A program made the translations under genes and the position numbers. From Candidatus Tanganyikabacteria bacterium (GTDB lineage Bacteria > Cyanobacteriota > Sericytochromatia > S15B-MN24 > VGJW01): DNA of 39,358 nt. The notes beneath the pieces are model-generated. The model had not been told where the DNA came from, ran no database searches, and was given only the letters and a program-made list of their open reading frames with translations. The stretch covers positions 1-39,358 of the forward strand of contig VGJY01000016.1 in the NCBI GenBank assembly GCA_016867235.1. Reading direction: 5' to 3'. Positions 15,361-24,860 of the stretch are shown here, piece after piece (the stretch's first letter is position 1; each line of letters begins with the position of its first letter).

Positions 15361-17650
15361 TCACCTCACCTCCGGCAGCCATGCCCCGAGCAAGTCGAGC
15401 AGCCTGGTGGCCGTGGCACGCTCGGTGAGCGACCAGGGGCTCGGCTGCCTGATGAGCCGGATCTTTCCCTCGTGCTCCTCGAGCGAGACGTCCGTCCGCC
15501 CGTCCTGGCGCCTGCGGAAGTGCAGGGAGGCGACCGCTCGGCCCACGCGCAGGTTGCATAGCGAGATCTCCGGGAGCCACGGCGGTAGGTGCGGATCGGC
15601 CAGCAGTGCCGATTGTGGCGCGTACGGATACAGGCCCAGCACCGCCTGGAGCGCGCACACGAGCGCCGAGGACGACCACGCCTGGGGCCAGTTGGCCCGC
15701 GGGTAGAGCGCCGGGAAGGCGTGCTTCGGGTCTCGCTGGTGGCCGGCGAAGCATTCGGGCAATCGTTCGTCGTCGTACAGGGCCGCGGCTTCGAACAGCG
15801 CGCGCCACCAGGTCGACGTGGTCGAAGAGGCCGTAGCGCATGAACGCCAGCGCGAAGGTGCCGTTCTCGACCGGCCAGATCGAGCCGCGGTGGTAGGAGT
15901 AGGGATCGTAGGCCGGGTGGCGCGACGAGAGGGTCCGGATGCCCCAGCCCGAGAACAGGTCGCGGTCCACGAGGCGGCCGGCCGCGCGCAGGATCAGGTC
16001 GCGATCCACGATGCCGGTCGCCAGGCAATGCCCGGGATTGGACGCGACAGAGCGGATGCGCCGCTTGCGAGCGTCCAGGCCCAGCGCGAAGAACCCCAGA
16101 TCGTCGTCCCAGAACGCGTCGTTGAAGTGCTTCTTGAGCTCGGCGGCTTCCCGGAAGAGCTTTTCGGCCTCGGCGCGGTCGCCCAGCGACCACAGCACCT
16201 CCGCGAGCATGAACTTGGCGGCGTACACGAAGCCCTGCTCTTCGCAGGTCGCGATCGGCGGACGGACGGGGGCCCCGTCCTCGTCGACGATGGCGTCGCG
16301 AGAGTCCTTCCAGCCCTGGTGCTCGTTGCCTTGGGGGGAGCGCGTGAGGTACTCGTAGAAGCCGTCGCCGTCGAGATCGCCATGCGCATCGAGCCAGCGC
16401 AGCGCCCCCAGGGCCGCCGGAAGCAACTCCCGCACCAGGGCGGAATCGCCGGTCCAGTGCCAGAGTTCGGCGAGGGCCACCCCGAAGAAGGCCGACGTCG
16501 TCTGCGCGCCGTAGTACCGGTCGCGAGGCGTGTAACCCAGGGCGGCGAGCGGCCCCGTCTGGGCTTCGTGGAGCAGTTTCCCCGGTTGCTCGTCCCGCCA
16601 TGGATCGTCCCGCGTGCCCTTGAGCCGAGCGATGGCGGGCAGCGTGCCGCGCAGCATCTCGGGCCCGAGCAGGGCGGCCTGCCAGGCGGCGGTGAGCGTG
16701 TCGCGACCGAAGAGTGCCACGTAGTGGGGGAGGCCCGCGGCCATGGTCCAGGCGCGCTCGCCCACGTCCAGATCGCACAGCCGCAGGGCCGCCAGGTCGA
16801 ATCGCGCTCGCTCCAGGGCCGCGGCTACCGTCGGCGCCAGCGAACCGGTTTCCGGAAACGCGAAGCGCGCGGCCTCGGCCAGGAACGTGTCCCGGCGAAC
16901 GTCCTCTTCGTGCAGCGTGCGGCCGAACTCGTAGCAGGAATGGGCGGGGTGCAGCCACCGGCCGGCGACGTGGGGGATCAGGTCGAGGCAGGCGTGCCAG
17001 GACTCTCCAGGCAGGAGGGCGATCTCGAACTCGATGCGTCCCCGGACGTGCCGCGGCGGGGACGTCGCCGGGCCTATGCGCAGCAGGAGGCCGCGCACCA
17101 GGCGTGCCGAACGATGGGCGGCGACATGCCGGAACTCCAGTTGCCAGAACCCCGGCCGCGCCTGGCGCCAAGCCCGACGGGTGCGCCCCTTGTGGCGTCG
17201 CTTGGCCTCCGTCTCCTGCTGATCGGCGAAATCGGCCGCCACCTCGATGCCCAGCACGAACCGCGTCGGCACGCGAGCGTAGTTCGTGACGTCCAGGTCC
17301 TCGTGGCACCCGCCTCCGAGATAGCGGGAGCTGCGCAACTCGATCGTGCGGGCGGTCGCATCGCGCGCTTCCCCCCGTTCCGGACGGCAGTCCGGCGGCC
17401 ACGCAATGTAGTAGCCCAGGGACGAATGCTGCTGGACATTCGAGAAACCGGCCGGCTGCCAGGGTTTGCCGTCAATGCGGAAGGCGTAGCGCGACAGCAT
17501 GCGGGTCTGGTGGACGAAGAAGCCGAGTTCGGGCGATTCCGCGATCTCACCCGCGGCGTCGGTGACCAGCACCGCCCGGCCCTGGCTCACCACCCGGCTA
17601 CCGCTCCGCGGCCGAAGCCGCGCCAGCCACGCCCCCGATCGCCCGGACAT
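15361..17650 (-). CDS. Amylo-alpha-1,6-glucosidase/glycogen debranching-type protein, frameshifted
   Basis: The N-terminal part (GRAVLVTDAAGEIAESPELG, GFFVHQTRMLSRY) matches the GDE_N_bis domain. The central (alpha/alpha)6-barrel region carries GRDTLTAAW, the PY/YG segments and HRGSIWPVENG. This is the pattern of amylo-alpha-1,6-glucosidase-like glycosidases acting on glycogen or other alpha-glucans. The reading frame breaks near the GCGCGCGC tract at 15798-15805. After VDLVAR the homologous sequence (LFEAAALYDDERLPECFAG and the rest) continues in another frame to the stop at 15361. A one-base gain or two-base loss explains it. A sequencing error or a genuine inactivating or phase-variable indel are both possible. 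The start is uncertain: ATG 17650 (used) or TTG 17689. Confidence 0.82.
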
Positions 17651-17701
17651 CGCGATGGGGAGCCTACTCCGCGCGATCCCTAACCGCAACAGGAGAGGGC
17701 C

Positions 17702-17729
17702 TTGACAATTCGTTATCCTTGCCTTAACT
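17702..17729 (+). promoter_or_regulatory. Sigma-70-like promoter candidate
   Basis: TTGACA (17702-17707), a perfect -35, is followed 16 bases later by a poor -10 TTAACT (17724-17729). It lies in an AT-rich stretch before the lipoprotein start at 17758, which also has a GAGGGAGGG ribosome site. Confidence 0.4.
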
Positions 17730-17757
17730 TCTTCATAACCTAAGAGGGAGGGTTCAA

Positions 17758-18210
17758 ATGGGCAAGCATGTTCGCGTCGCCCTGGTGGCCATGGCGGCGG
17801 TCTTCGCCGCGGGCTGCGGCGTAGGGATAAGCGGCCAGACCGGGGCCGCCAAGAGCACGACGGTCGCGGCCAAGTCCGCGGTGACTGTCAAGGCGTTCAC
17901 CTTCCGCGGCATCGCCGGCGACGGCAAGATCAGGGACCATTTCACCATCTGGGAGCACCAGAGCATCCGCTTCAAGGCGGTGGTCGACAACCTGGACGGC
18001 GGCGCGCTCACGTACAAGTGGGACACCGACGGCTGGTTCTGGGGCAAGAAGGATCAGCCCGAGGCCAACTGGTCCGGCCCGTGGGACGGCTGGTACGACG
18101 TGACCTGCACGGTCTCGAATGCCGCCGGCCAGACCGAGAAGCGCCGCGTCAGCGTGAAGGTGTGGTCGGTGCCCACGCCCCCGCCGATCCCGCATCCGCC
18201 GGTTCCCTAG
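17758..18210 (+). CDS. Small PKD/Ig-like lipoprotein
   Basis: The 150-residue protein has a signal sequence and a lipobox-like FAAGC with Cys20. The mature part contains one beta-sandwich-like domain (about 45-138). Its segments IRFKAVVDNLDGGALTYKWD and WYDVTCTVSNAAGQTEKRRV are characteristic of PKD/Ig-like surface domains. It ends in a Pro-rich tail (PTPPPIPHPPVP). It is probably anchored in the envelope and involved in adhesion or protein interaction, but no partner is evident. The ATG follows a strong purine-rich ribosome site. A long GC hairpin follows the stop. Confidence 0.78.
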   Translation: MGKHVRVALVAMAAVFAAGCGVGISGQTGAAKSTTVAAKSAVTVKAFTFRGIAGDGKIRDHFTIWEHQSIRFKAVVDNLDGGALTYKWDTDGWFWGKKDQPEANWSGPWDGWYDVTCTVSNAAGQTEKRRVSVKVWSVPTPPPIPHPPVP

Positions 18211-18225
18211 ACCACTGAAACCTCG

Positions 18226-18262
18226 CGACCGGGCCGGCCTGAAGCAATGGCCGGCCCGGTCG
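18226..18262. terminator. Bidirectional hairpin terminator candidate
   Basis: A 14-base perfect stem (18226-18239 with 18249-18262, core CCGGGCCGGCC) has a 9-base loop. It lies between the convergent lipoprotein and oxidoreductase genes. No strong T-run is present on either side. Confidence 0.65.
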
Positions 18263-18301
18263 TCGCGCGCTGCGGCGGCCCCAGCGAGGACCGGCCGAGC
18301 C

Positions 18302-18973
18302 TTATACCGGCTCGGCCACGCGGTCGCGCGCTTCGAGCTTCAGCAGGTGGAAGGCGTGCGTCCACTGGTTGCGCAGCAGGCCGGGGGCGCACCATAGCTG
18401 GCAAAGCGCCTCGAGCGGCCGGGCCGACTCCACGGCCCCGACGTCTTCCGGCTCGAAGCCGAACTGCCGGAGGATGCCGGCCACCGTGGCCTTTGCCCCG
18501 TCATCGTTTCCGCAGATGAACATGGTCGGCGTGCCGCCCGGGAAGGTCGGGTTGACCATGAACGCATTGCCGATGCTGTTGAACGCCTTCACGAACCGCC
18601 CGTGAGGGAAGCGCGCCTGCAGGCGCTCCATCAGCGATTCGTTGGCGCCCGTGAAGTAGCGCAGCACGCCGTTTTGCGGCGCTTCCTCGGAGATGGGGTT
18701 GGTCGTGTCGACGACCACCTTCCCGGCGAGATTGGCAGCGCCCGCGAGATCCAGGGCCTCCGCGGCCGCCCGGCCCGCGACGGCCAGGACCACGATTTCG
18801 GCGAACGCGGCGGTCTGCTCGAACGTGCCGGTCCCTGCGCCGGCGTTCTCGCTTGCCCAGTCCGCGAGCTTCTCGGGGCTGCGGCTCCCGAGCATGACTT
18901 CGTGGCCGTGCTTCAGGAACCCCGTTCCGAGCGTCTTGGCGACCTGTCCCGAACCCAGTATTCCGACCTTCAT
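18302..18973 (-). CDS. NADPH-dependent F420 reductase-type oxidoreductase
   Basis: The 223-residue protein starts MKVGILGSGQVAKTLGTGF, a Rossmann nucleotide-binding loop. Further segments typical of the F420-dependent NADP oxidoreductase family are present: VMLGSRSPEKL, VVLAVAGRAAAEALDLAG, VVDTTNPIS, FVKAFNSIGN and FICGNDDGAK. Despite the family name, many members lack proven F420 use, and no F420 biosynthesis gene is seen here. I prefer ATG 18973 over the in-frame ATG 18979 because it is better spaced from the AAGGGG site. It is a single gene with no operon partner. Confidence 0.85.
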   Translation of the reverse strand: MKVGILGSGQVAKTLGTGFLKHGHEVMLGSRSPEKLADWASENAGAGTGTFEQTAAFAEIVVLAVAGRAAAEALDLAGAANLAGKVVVDTTNPISEEAPQNGVLRYFTGANESLMERLQARFPHGRFVKAFNSIGNAFMVNPTFPGGTPTMFICGNDDGAKATVAGILRQFGFEPEDVGAVESARPLEALCQLWCAPGLLRNQWTHAFHLLKLEARDRVAEPV

Positions 18974-19036
18974 CCACATCCCCTTTCAATGGCTAGCAGA
19001 CGAGATCATACACGGCCTGCCCTTGCCGATCCGGCG

Positions 19037-19045
19037 TGCTATAGT
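19037..19045 (+). promoter_or_regulatory. Extended -10 promoter of the nucleotidyltransferase unit
   Basis: TGCTATAGT (extended TG plus TATAGT at 19040-19045) predicts transcription starting near 19052, which is the GTG start codon of the following small gene. No convincing -35 is seen, as is common for extended -10 promoters. If the GTG is used, the transcript would be leaderless. Confidence 0.5.
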
Positions 19046-19051
19046 CGGTGC

Positions 19052-19288
19052 GTGGCTTCGCGCATGACCCGGGACCAGGCGCTCGACTGGAAACGCCGCA
19101 TGGAGCGCCTCAATGCATTCGAACGAGAGGAACTTCGCCGCACATCCCCGGATACGAAATTGCGCCAGCTGGTTTCGCTCATGCACACGGTGAGCGCGCT
19201 CGGGTGGTACGAAGCCCTTTCGAGTGAGGACAAGGCCGTCAGAGCACTCTGGAAGAAGCTGCGCGAGCGCCATGGCGCCTCCCGGTAG
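19052..19288 (+). CDS. Small helical protein upstream of nucleotidyltransferase (antitoxin-like position)
   Basis: From GTG 19052 the product has 78 residues (74 from ATG 19064). It is charged and helical: DQALDWKRRMERLNAFEREE, then LRQLVSLMHTVSALGW, with a basic C-terminus. No known DNA-binding fold is clearly recognised. It overlaps the start of the nucleotidyltransferase gene by 17 bases. The small-first, overlapping layout resembles toxin-antitoxin or AbiE-like pairs, but that role is inferred from arrangement only. Confidence 0.7.
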   Translation: MASRMTRDQALDWKRRMERLNAFEREELRRTSPDTKLRQLVSLMHTVSALGWYEALSSEDKAVRALWKKLRERHGASR

Positions 19289-19856
19289 GCTCCTGGGCGA
19301 GCTCTTGCCCGCCTTGGGCGACCTCGCTCGCTGGCTCTCTGCTACCTCCTACCCTGGTGCCGTCATCGGCGGGATCGCGGCGGGTCTGCAGGGGCGGCCG
19401 CGGGTCACCAAGGACATCGACGCGACGGTGATTGCCACGATCGAGGACGCGCCGGCAATACTCGCCGAGTTGCGGGAGTTCGGGTTCGAGCCGCGCGTAG
19501 ACGACCCGGTCGCCTTTGCCGGCGACACCGGGGTGCTGTTGCTCGTCCATTCCGACTCGAGCGTGGAGGTGGACCTCACTTTGGCCGCCCTGCCGTTCGA
19601 GATCGACATGGTGGAAGGCGCCCGGACGCTGGTGGTCGCCGGGACCACGCTGCGAGTGGCAGCACCCGAGGACTTGCTGGTCATGAAGTCCCTTGCGAGG
19701 CGCCCGGTCGATGTCGTGGACATCGAGGGTCTGCTGGACGCGAATCCGGCTCTCGATCTCGACCGGGTGCGATTGCAGCTCCGGAGTTTCGCCGAGGTTC
19801 TCGAAGCGCCGGAAATCGTGGCCGACTTCGAGGCGATCTTGGCCAGGAGAAAGTGA
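19272..19856 (+). CDS. AbiEii/MNT-like nucleotidyltransferase
   Basis: The 194-residue protein starts at ATG 19272. It has the minimal nucleotidyltransferase signature: VIGGIAAGLQGRPRVTKDID, with Gly-Gly at 33-34 and the acidic pair Asp48 and Asp50 in TKDID. A later acidic residue lies in VEVDLTLA (Asp101), followed by RVAAPEDLLVMKSLARRPVD, typical of AbiEii and DUF6036-type proteins. Such enzymes transfer nucleotides to tRNA or proteins and act as toxins in several toxin-antitoxin or phage-defence pairs. Others are simply uncharacterised. The overlapping upstream small gene fits a two-gene module. Confidence 0.82.
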   Translation: MAPPGRLLGELLPALGDLARWLSATSYPGAVIGGIAAGLQGRPRVTKDIDATVIATIEDAPAILAELREFGFEPRVDDPVAFAGDTGVLLLVHSDSSVEVDLTLAALPFEIDMVEGARTLVVAGTTLRVAAPEDLLVMKSLARRPVDVVDIEGLLDANPALDLDRVRLQLRSFAEVLEAPEIVADFEAILARRK

Positions 19857-19889
19857 GAGAGGGCGCCCTCCTCACTCCCCCGGGAATGG

Positions 19890-19913
19890 CGGCTCCCGGC
19901 CGGCCGGGAGCCG
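19890..19913. terminator. 24-base perfect palindrome, terminator candidate
   Basis: CGGCTCCCGGCC followed directly by its complement forms a 24-base palindrome between the convergent 19272 and 19924 genes. It probably folds as a hairpin with a small GGCC-centred loop. No T-run is present. Confidence 0.55.
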
Positions 19914-19923
19914 CGCGCCGGAT

Positions 19924-20442
19924 TCAGGCGGTCAGGGCGACCTGGTAGTTGCGGCCGTTGTTGGAGTCCCAGCGGCCATTGCCGGTGAAGGCTAGCTGGA
20001 CCTGGCGCAGGTCGCCGGTCATCTTGATCCGCCCCTCATGGATCGCGCCTACATGGTCGAGTTCGGCTACCGCCACGGTGCGCCCCTCGGCGACCATGAC
20101 GGCCAGGATCCGCGCGCCCAGGAAGCGATTGCGGTCCTCATAGCGCAGGATCGCGTCGCCGCCTGCCGTCACGGCGATCTCGAAGCCGTTGCCCAGGATC
20201 GTCGGGCGCATGCCGGATTCGAAGACGATCGCCGCCCTCTCCGCGACCGGCGGTGCCGCGGCGGTTTCCTGCGACTCGGCGGTAGCCACCACATCGGCGA
20301 CCACGGGCGTACCCGGGACGGTAGCCGGCTCCTCGGCGATCACGTGCGTCCGGGCGGCGGTTGCCTGGGCCGTCTTGCGCGGCGCGCGCTCCTTCTTCGG
20401 TTTGGCGGTCTTGGCTGCGGGCTTGGAAGTCTTGTCTGCCAT
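19924..20442 (-). CDS. Protein with basic Ala-rich N-terminus and CBM25-like C-terminal domain
   Basis: The 172-residue protein has a Lys/Ala/Pro-rich N-terminus (1-30), an Ala/Val/Thr linker and a beta-rich domain (about 70-172) ending in RWDSNNGRNYQVAL (157-170). This tail, with the preceding VQLAFTGNG, resembles the WDNNNGxNY ending of starch-binding CBM25/CBM53 modules. The first half of such a module is not clearly matched, so the assignment is tentative. No signal peptide is present, so any glycogen binding would be cytosolic. A debranching-type gene lies a few kilobases away. The ATG follows an AAAGGGG site. Confidence 0.7.
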   Translation of the reverse strand: MADKTSKPAAKTAKPKKERAPRKTAQATAARTHVIAEEPATVPGTPVVADVVATAESQETAAAPPVAERAAIVFESGMRPTILGNGFEIAVTAGGDAILRYEDRNRFLGARILAVMVAEGRTVAVAELDHVGAIHEGRIKMTGDLRQVQLAFTGNGRWDSNNGRNYQVALTA

Positions 20443-20555
20443 CGGAAACCCCTTTCGGAATGCGAGCCGAAGCGCGGCTCTCGGCTCCCGATGAAAGCCC
20501 CTTCAATAGGTGTTAGGCCGTGATCCCGATACCCGAACCGGACGGGCTGGCGGTC

Positions 20556-20576
20556 AAAACCCGCGCGAATCGCGGG
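20556..20576 (-). terminator. Rho-independent terminator of the ABC-F gene
   Basis: On the minus strand, CCCGCG-ATTCG-CGCGGG is followed at once by TTTT, 13 bases after the uup-like stop codon. This is the most classical terminator in the window. The remainder of the 20443-20588 gap shows no other feature. Confidence 0.75.
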
Positions 20577-20588
20577 ACATAACCCCGA

Positions 20589-22403
<1,815 letters not shown>

Positions 22404-22411
22404 CGGCCCAT

Positions 22412-22429
22412 GGTAGCGCGAGCGCTACC
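22412..22429 (-). terminator. Small hairpin between the GMC gene and uup
   Basis: GGTAGCGC (22412-22419) and GCGCTACC (22422-22429) pair over 8 bases with a very tight turn. It lies between the GMC stop and the uup start on the minus strand. It may attenuate readthrough or be an operator. There is no T-run. Confidence 0.35.
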
Positions 22430-22462
22430 CCACCTCGAATGCCACGCGGCCGCACCGGACGG

Positions 22463-23905
22463 TCACGACCAGGCTTCGGCCACTAGGGTCGCCACCGCCG
22501 TGATGGCCGACATCGGGTTGACGCCCAGGTTGGTCGGGAACAACGACGAGTCCGCCACGACCAGGCCCGGCAGGCCGGCGACCTGGAAGCGGTCGGTCAC
22601 GTGGACGCCGCCGAACAGGTGCGTGGCGACCATCGGCACCATCCCCGGGCGTGCCGGGAGATCGGCGAGAGCCGCCGCTTGCGCCCGCGACGTGACGATC
22701 TCGGGCGCGCCGTACACGGCCGGCCACACCTCGCTGGCGCCAGCCTCGAGCATCGCGATCGCCAGGATCGAGAGGCCGCGCAGCATGACCTGACGATCGC
22801 GGGGGGTCAGGGCGTAGTGCACGATCGGCCCCCACGGACCGCGCCGCACGGCGCCGACAGCCTCCGCCCGGACGCAGACGCCCCACAGGGCGACGCGATC
22901 GAGCAGGGCGAGGCGTTCCTGGAGCTTGCGGCCGACGCCCGGGACGCGGGCTCGCTTGAATGCCGCGGGCATCCCGAGGGTCTCGAACTTCAGCCCGTCG
23001 CCGAGCCAGGCGTGGCTCTCCATGGCCTGGGTCGCGCCGGTCGGGTCGAGGGCCTCGGGGAAGAGGCCGGCCAGGGCCGAGCCCGGATGGCACTGGAACG
23101 CCGGCATCGCCCCGGGCAAGCCGCTGCGCGCGATGAGCCATGGAGTCTGGATGGCGCTTGCCGCCAGGATCACGGCACGGCGGGCATGCGCGCGGAAGGG
23201 CGCGCCGCTCCGGAAGCGACCCGCGACGCCGGCGGGCCGGTGGCCCCAGGACGGAAATACCCGCAGGACGCGGCATCTGGCGTAGAGGCGGGCCCCGTCG
23301 CCGATGGCCCGAGGCAAGAGGGTCAGATCGGCGCTCGCCCGCCCGTCATGGGGACAGCCCTGCAGGCAGCGGCCGGTCCCGCGGCAGCCGGGGGCGTTGC
23401 GCCGCGTCGGCCGGGCATCCTCGCCCAGGCCCGCGAGCATGGTCCGGCCGTTGCCGCCCCACAGGCCGGGCGGCGTCGGAGCGACGGACAGCTCGCGATC
23501 CATGGCCTCCCGGCAGCGCTCGAGTTCCTCCCATGGCAGGAGGCGCGCCCAGCGCGAATCGCGGCGCACCCATTCCCGCCAGACGGCCTCGGGGAGAGGC
23601 ACCTGGATGCCGCCGTTGATGACGGTCGTCCCGCCGACGCAGCAGCCTTGCAGGAGGGGCAGGGGATCGGGCCCGATCGCCGCGACCGCGCCACCGTCGC
23701 GATACAGGCTCGCGAGGGCCTCGGCGGCGCCGCCGGGCGCCGGCCCCGCCGCCGCGCCTTCCTCGACGACCACGACCTCGTGGCCGGCCGCCGCCAGCCA
23801 GCGCGCGCAGGTCGCACCCGCGGCTCCGGAGCCGACTATCACGAAGTCGGCCATTTCCCGCACCGCAAGCTCCGAGCCGTCGCACAGCAGGCCCCTCGCG
23901 GGCAT
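22463..23905 (-). CDS. GMC-family FAD-dependent oxidoreductase (copy 1)
   Basis: The 480-residue protein starts at ATG 23905, 2 bases after the preceding stop, with a GAGG site. It has an N-terminal FAD-binding loop DFVIVGSGAAGA (20-31), the second GMC signature region near CCVGGTTVINGG (88-99), a cysteine motif CRGTGRCLQGC (Cys174, Cys180, Cys184) and a C-terminal HLFGG...ADSSLFPTNLGVNP segment. The latter supplies the His and Asn of the GMC active site. GMC enzymes oxidise alcohols or sugars. The substrate is unknown. The cysteine motif has the same spacing in the second GMC enzyme at 34356. It forms an operon with a 4-TM protein and a small partner. Confidence 0.88.
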   Translation of the reverse strand: MPARGLLCDGSELAVREMADFVIVGSGAAGATCARWLAAAGHEVVVVEEGAAAGPAPGGAAEALASLYRDGGAVAAIGPDPLPLLQGCCVGGTTVINGGIQVPLPEAVWREWVRRDSRWARLLPWEELERCREAMDRELSVAPTPPGLWGGNGRTMLAGLGEDARPTRRNAPGCRGTGRCLQGCPHDGRASADLTLLPRAIGDGARLYARCRVLRVFPSWGHRPAGVAGRFRSGAPFRAHARRAVILAASAIQTPWLIARSGLPGAMPAFQCHPGSALAGLFPEALDPTGATQAMESHAWLGDGLKFETLGMPAAFKRARVPGVGRKLQERLALLDRVALWGVCVRAEAVGAVRRGPWGPIVHYALTPRDRQVMLRGLSILAIAMLEAGASEVWPAVYGAPEIVTSRAQAAALADLPARPGMVPMVATHLFGGVHVTDRFQVAGLPGLVVADSSLFPTNLGVNPMSAITAVATLVAEAWS

Positions 23906-23907
23906 CG

Positions 23908-24192
23908 TCAGGGTTCCTCGGCAGAGACCAGGGCGACGAGCTTCCACCACTGGACAAGACCGCGCAAGGCGGCCAGGCGCGAGGCCGCCAGCCGTTCGAT
24001 GAGGTCCTGGCGCGCGGCGGGATCCAGGCGCCGGAACGACTTGCCGGAACGCGCCAGGGCGGCGAACTGGAAGACCCAGGCAGAACCGAGCAATGCAAGG
24101 CGCACGTGCGCGGGGAAGAACCCGGGCGGCACCCGCCCCTGCCAGCCCGGCAGGATCGTCGCGCACACGGTCTGGGCTAGCGAAGGCGTCAT
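23908..24192 (-). CDS. Small partner protein of GMC oxidoreductase (copy 1)
   Basis: The 94-residue protein starts at ATG 24192, overlapping the upstream gene stop by four bases. It resembles the 33971-34363 product in its second half: GKSFRRLDPAARQ with LRGLVQWWKLVALV here, against GKPFERLSEDQH with FRKGFWGVKALVYM there. Both sit directly before a GMC gene, so they are probably paralogous accessory subunits, comparable in position to the small subunits of gluconate-type dehydrogenases. No cofactor motif is seen. Confidence 0.78.
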   Translation of the reverse strand: MTPSLAQTVCATILPGWQGRVPPGFFPAHVRLALLGSAWVFQFAALARSGKSFRRLDPAARQDLIERLAASRLAALRGLVQWWKLVALVSAEEP

Positions 24193-24653
24193 GGCCGATC
24201 GAGCGCCCGCCGCGCGTTGATCCCGAAGTACAGCAGCAGGGCGACCGTCACGGTGTCGAGGACGCAGCCCGCGAGATGGCCGGGGAACGGCTCCGCGAAC
24301 CAGGCGAGCAGCAACCCCACGGCAGCCGTACCCTTGAGGAAGACCAGCGGCGTGAGCACCGGAAACCATTTCCGGAGATCGACCTGGATCAGCGCGCAAC
24401 AGAAGGCGAGCGTGAGCACGTTGGCGACCGCGAGCACGCGCCAGAGGGTGCTGTCCTCGGTATGCGGGTAGGCCCCGCCGCCCAGCATCGGTCCCAGGCG
24501 CGCGTACTCGGCCACGGCCACGCCGGGCGCGAACGCGTAGATCAGGGCCGGCACCAGAAACTGCAGGGCCAGCACCGTGTACACGACGTGGAAGGCGATC
24601 ACCACGCCCGGCGTCTTGCGGGGAAGCACCGGCGCGTTCGCTTCGCTGTTCAT
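24189..24653 (-). CDS. Four-helix membrane protein of the GMC operon
   Basis: The 154-residue protein starts at ATG 24653 (upstream GGAGG and GTGAGG). It has four predicted membrane helices at about 16-42, 70-90, 98-120 and 125-145, with short charged loops. No haem-binding His pair, quinone-site motif or known family is recognised. It is the first gene of a tight operon (four-base overlap with the next gene) that ends with the GMC oxidoreductase. It may anchor or supply the enzyme system, which is inference. No paralogue accompanies the second GMC module. Confidence 0.78.
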   Translation of the reverse strand: MNSEANAPVLPRKTPGVVIAFHVVYTVLALQFLVPALIYAFAPGVAVAEYARLGPMLGGGAYPHTEDSTLWRVLAVANVLTLAFCCALIQVDLRKWFPVLTPLVFLKGTAAVGLLLAWFAEPFPGHLAGCVLDTVTVALLLYFGINARRALDRP

Positions 24654-24807
24654 CCTCACGTACCTCCGGGACCGACCGGTCGCCTCGCGCTTGTCAGCAT
24701 ACTCGCGAGCGTCGCCTGTGAGCTCCGCGGCCGGCCGGGAGATGGTTACTTCCGGCAACCGGTCGGTCTCGGCCGTGGGCCTAAGCAGGAGTGGCCTTAA
24801 GCAGGAA

Positions 24808-24836
24808 TTGACCTAGGCTTTACTTTTTCTTAAGAT
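24808..24836 (+). promoter_or_regulatory. Sigma-70-like promoter
   Basis: TTGACC (24808-24813), a 17-base spacer and TAAGAT (24831-24836) form a good promoter. An AGGAGG site (24847-24852) and the ATG at 24861 follow, giving a short leader. Just upstream, the phrase CTTAAGCAGGA is nearly repeated twice and could be a regulatory site. Confidence 0.65.
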
Positions 24837-24860
24837 GTTTCCCGGTAGGAGGGCCCCCGC

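Noticed and set aside
13922-17689. A single fused debranching-DUF362 protein of about 1255 residues
   Set aside because: The joining stretch is Arg/Pro/Ala-rich out-of-frame sequence, the real debranching C-terminus lies in another frame, and DUF362 has its own strong ribosome site at its ATG.
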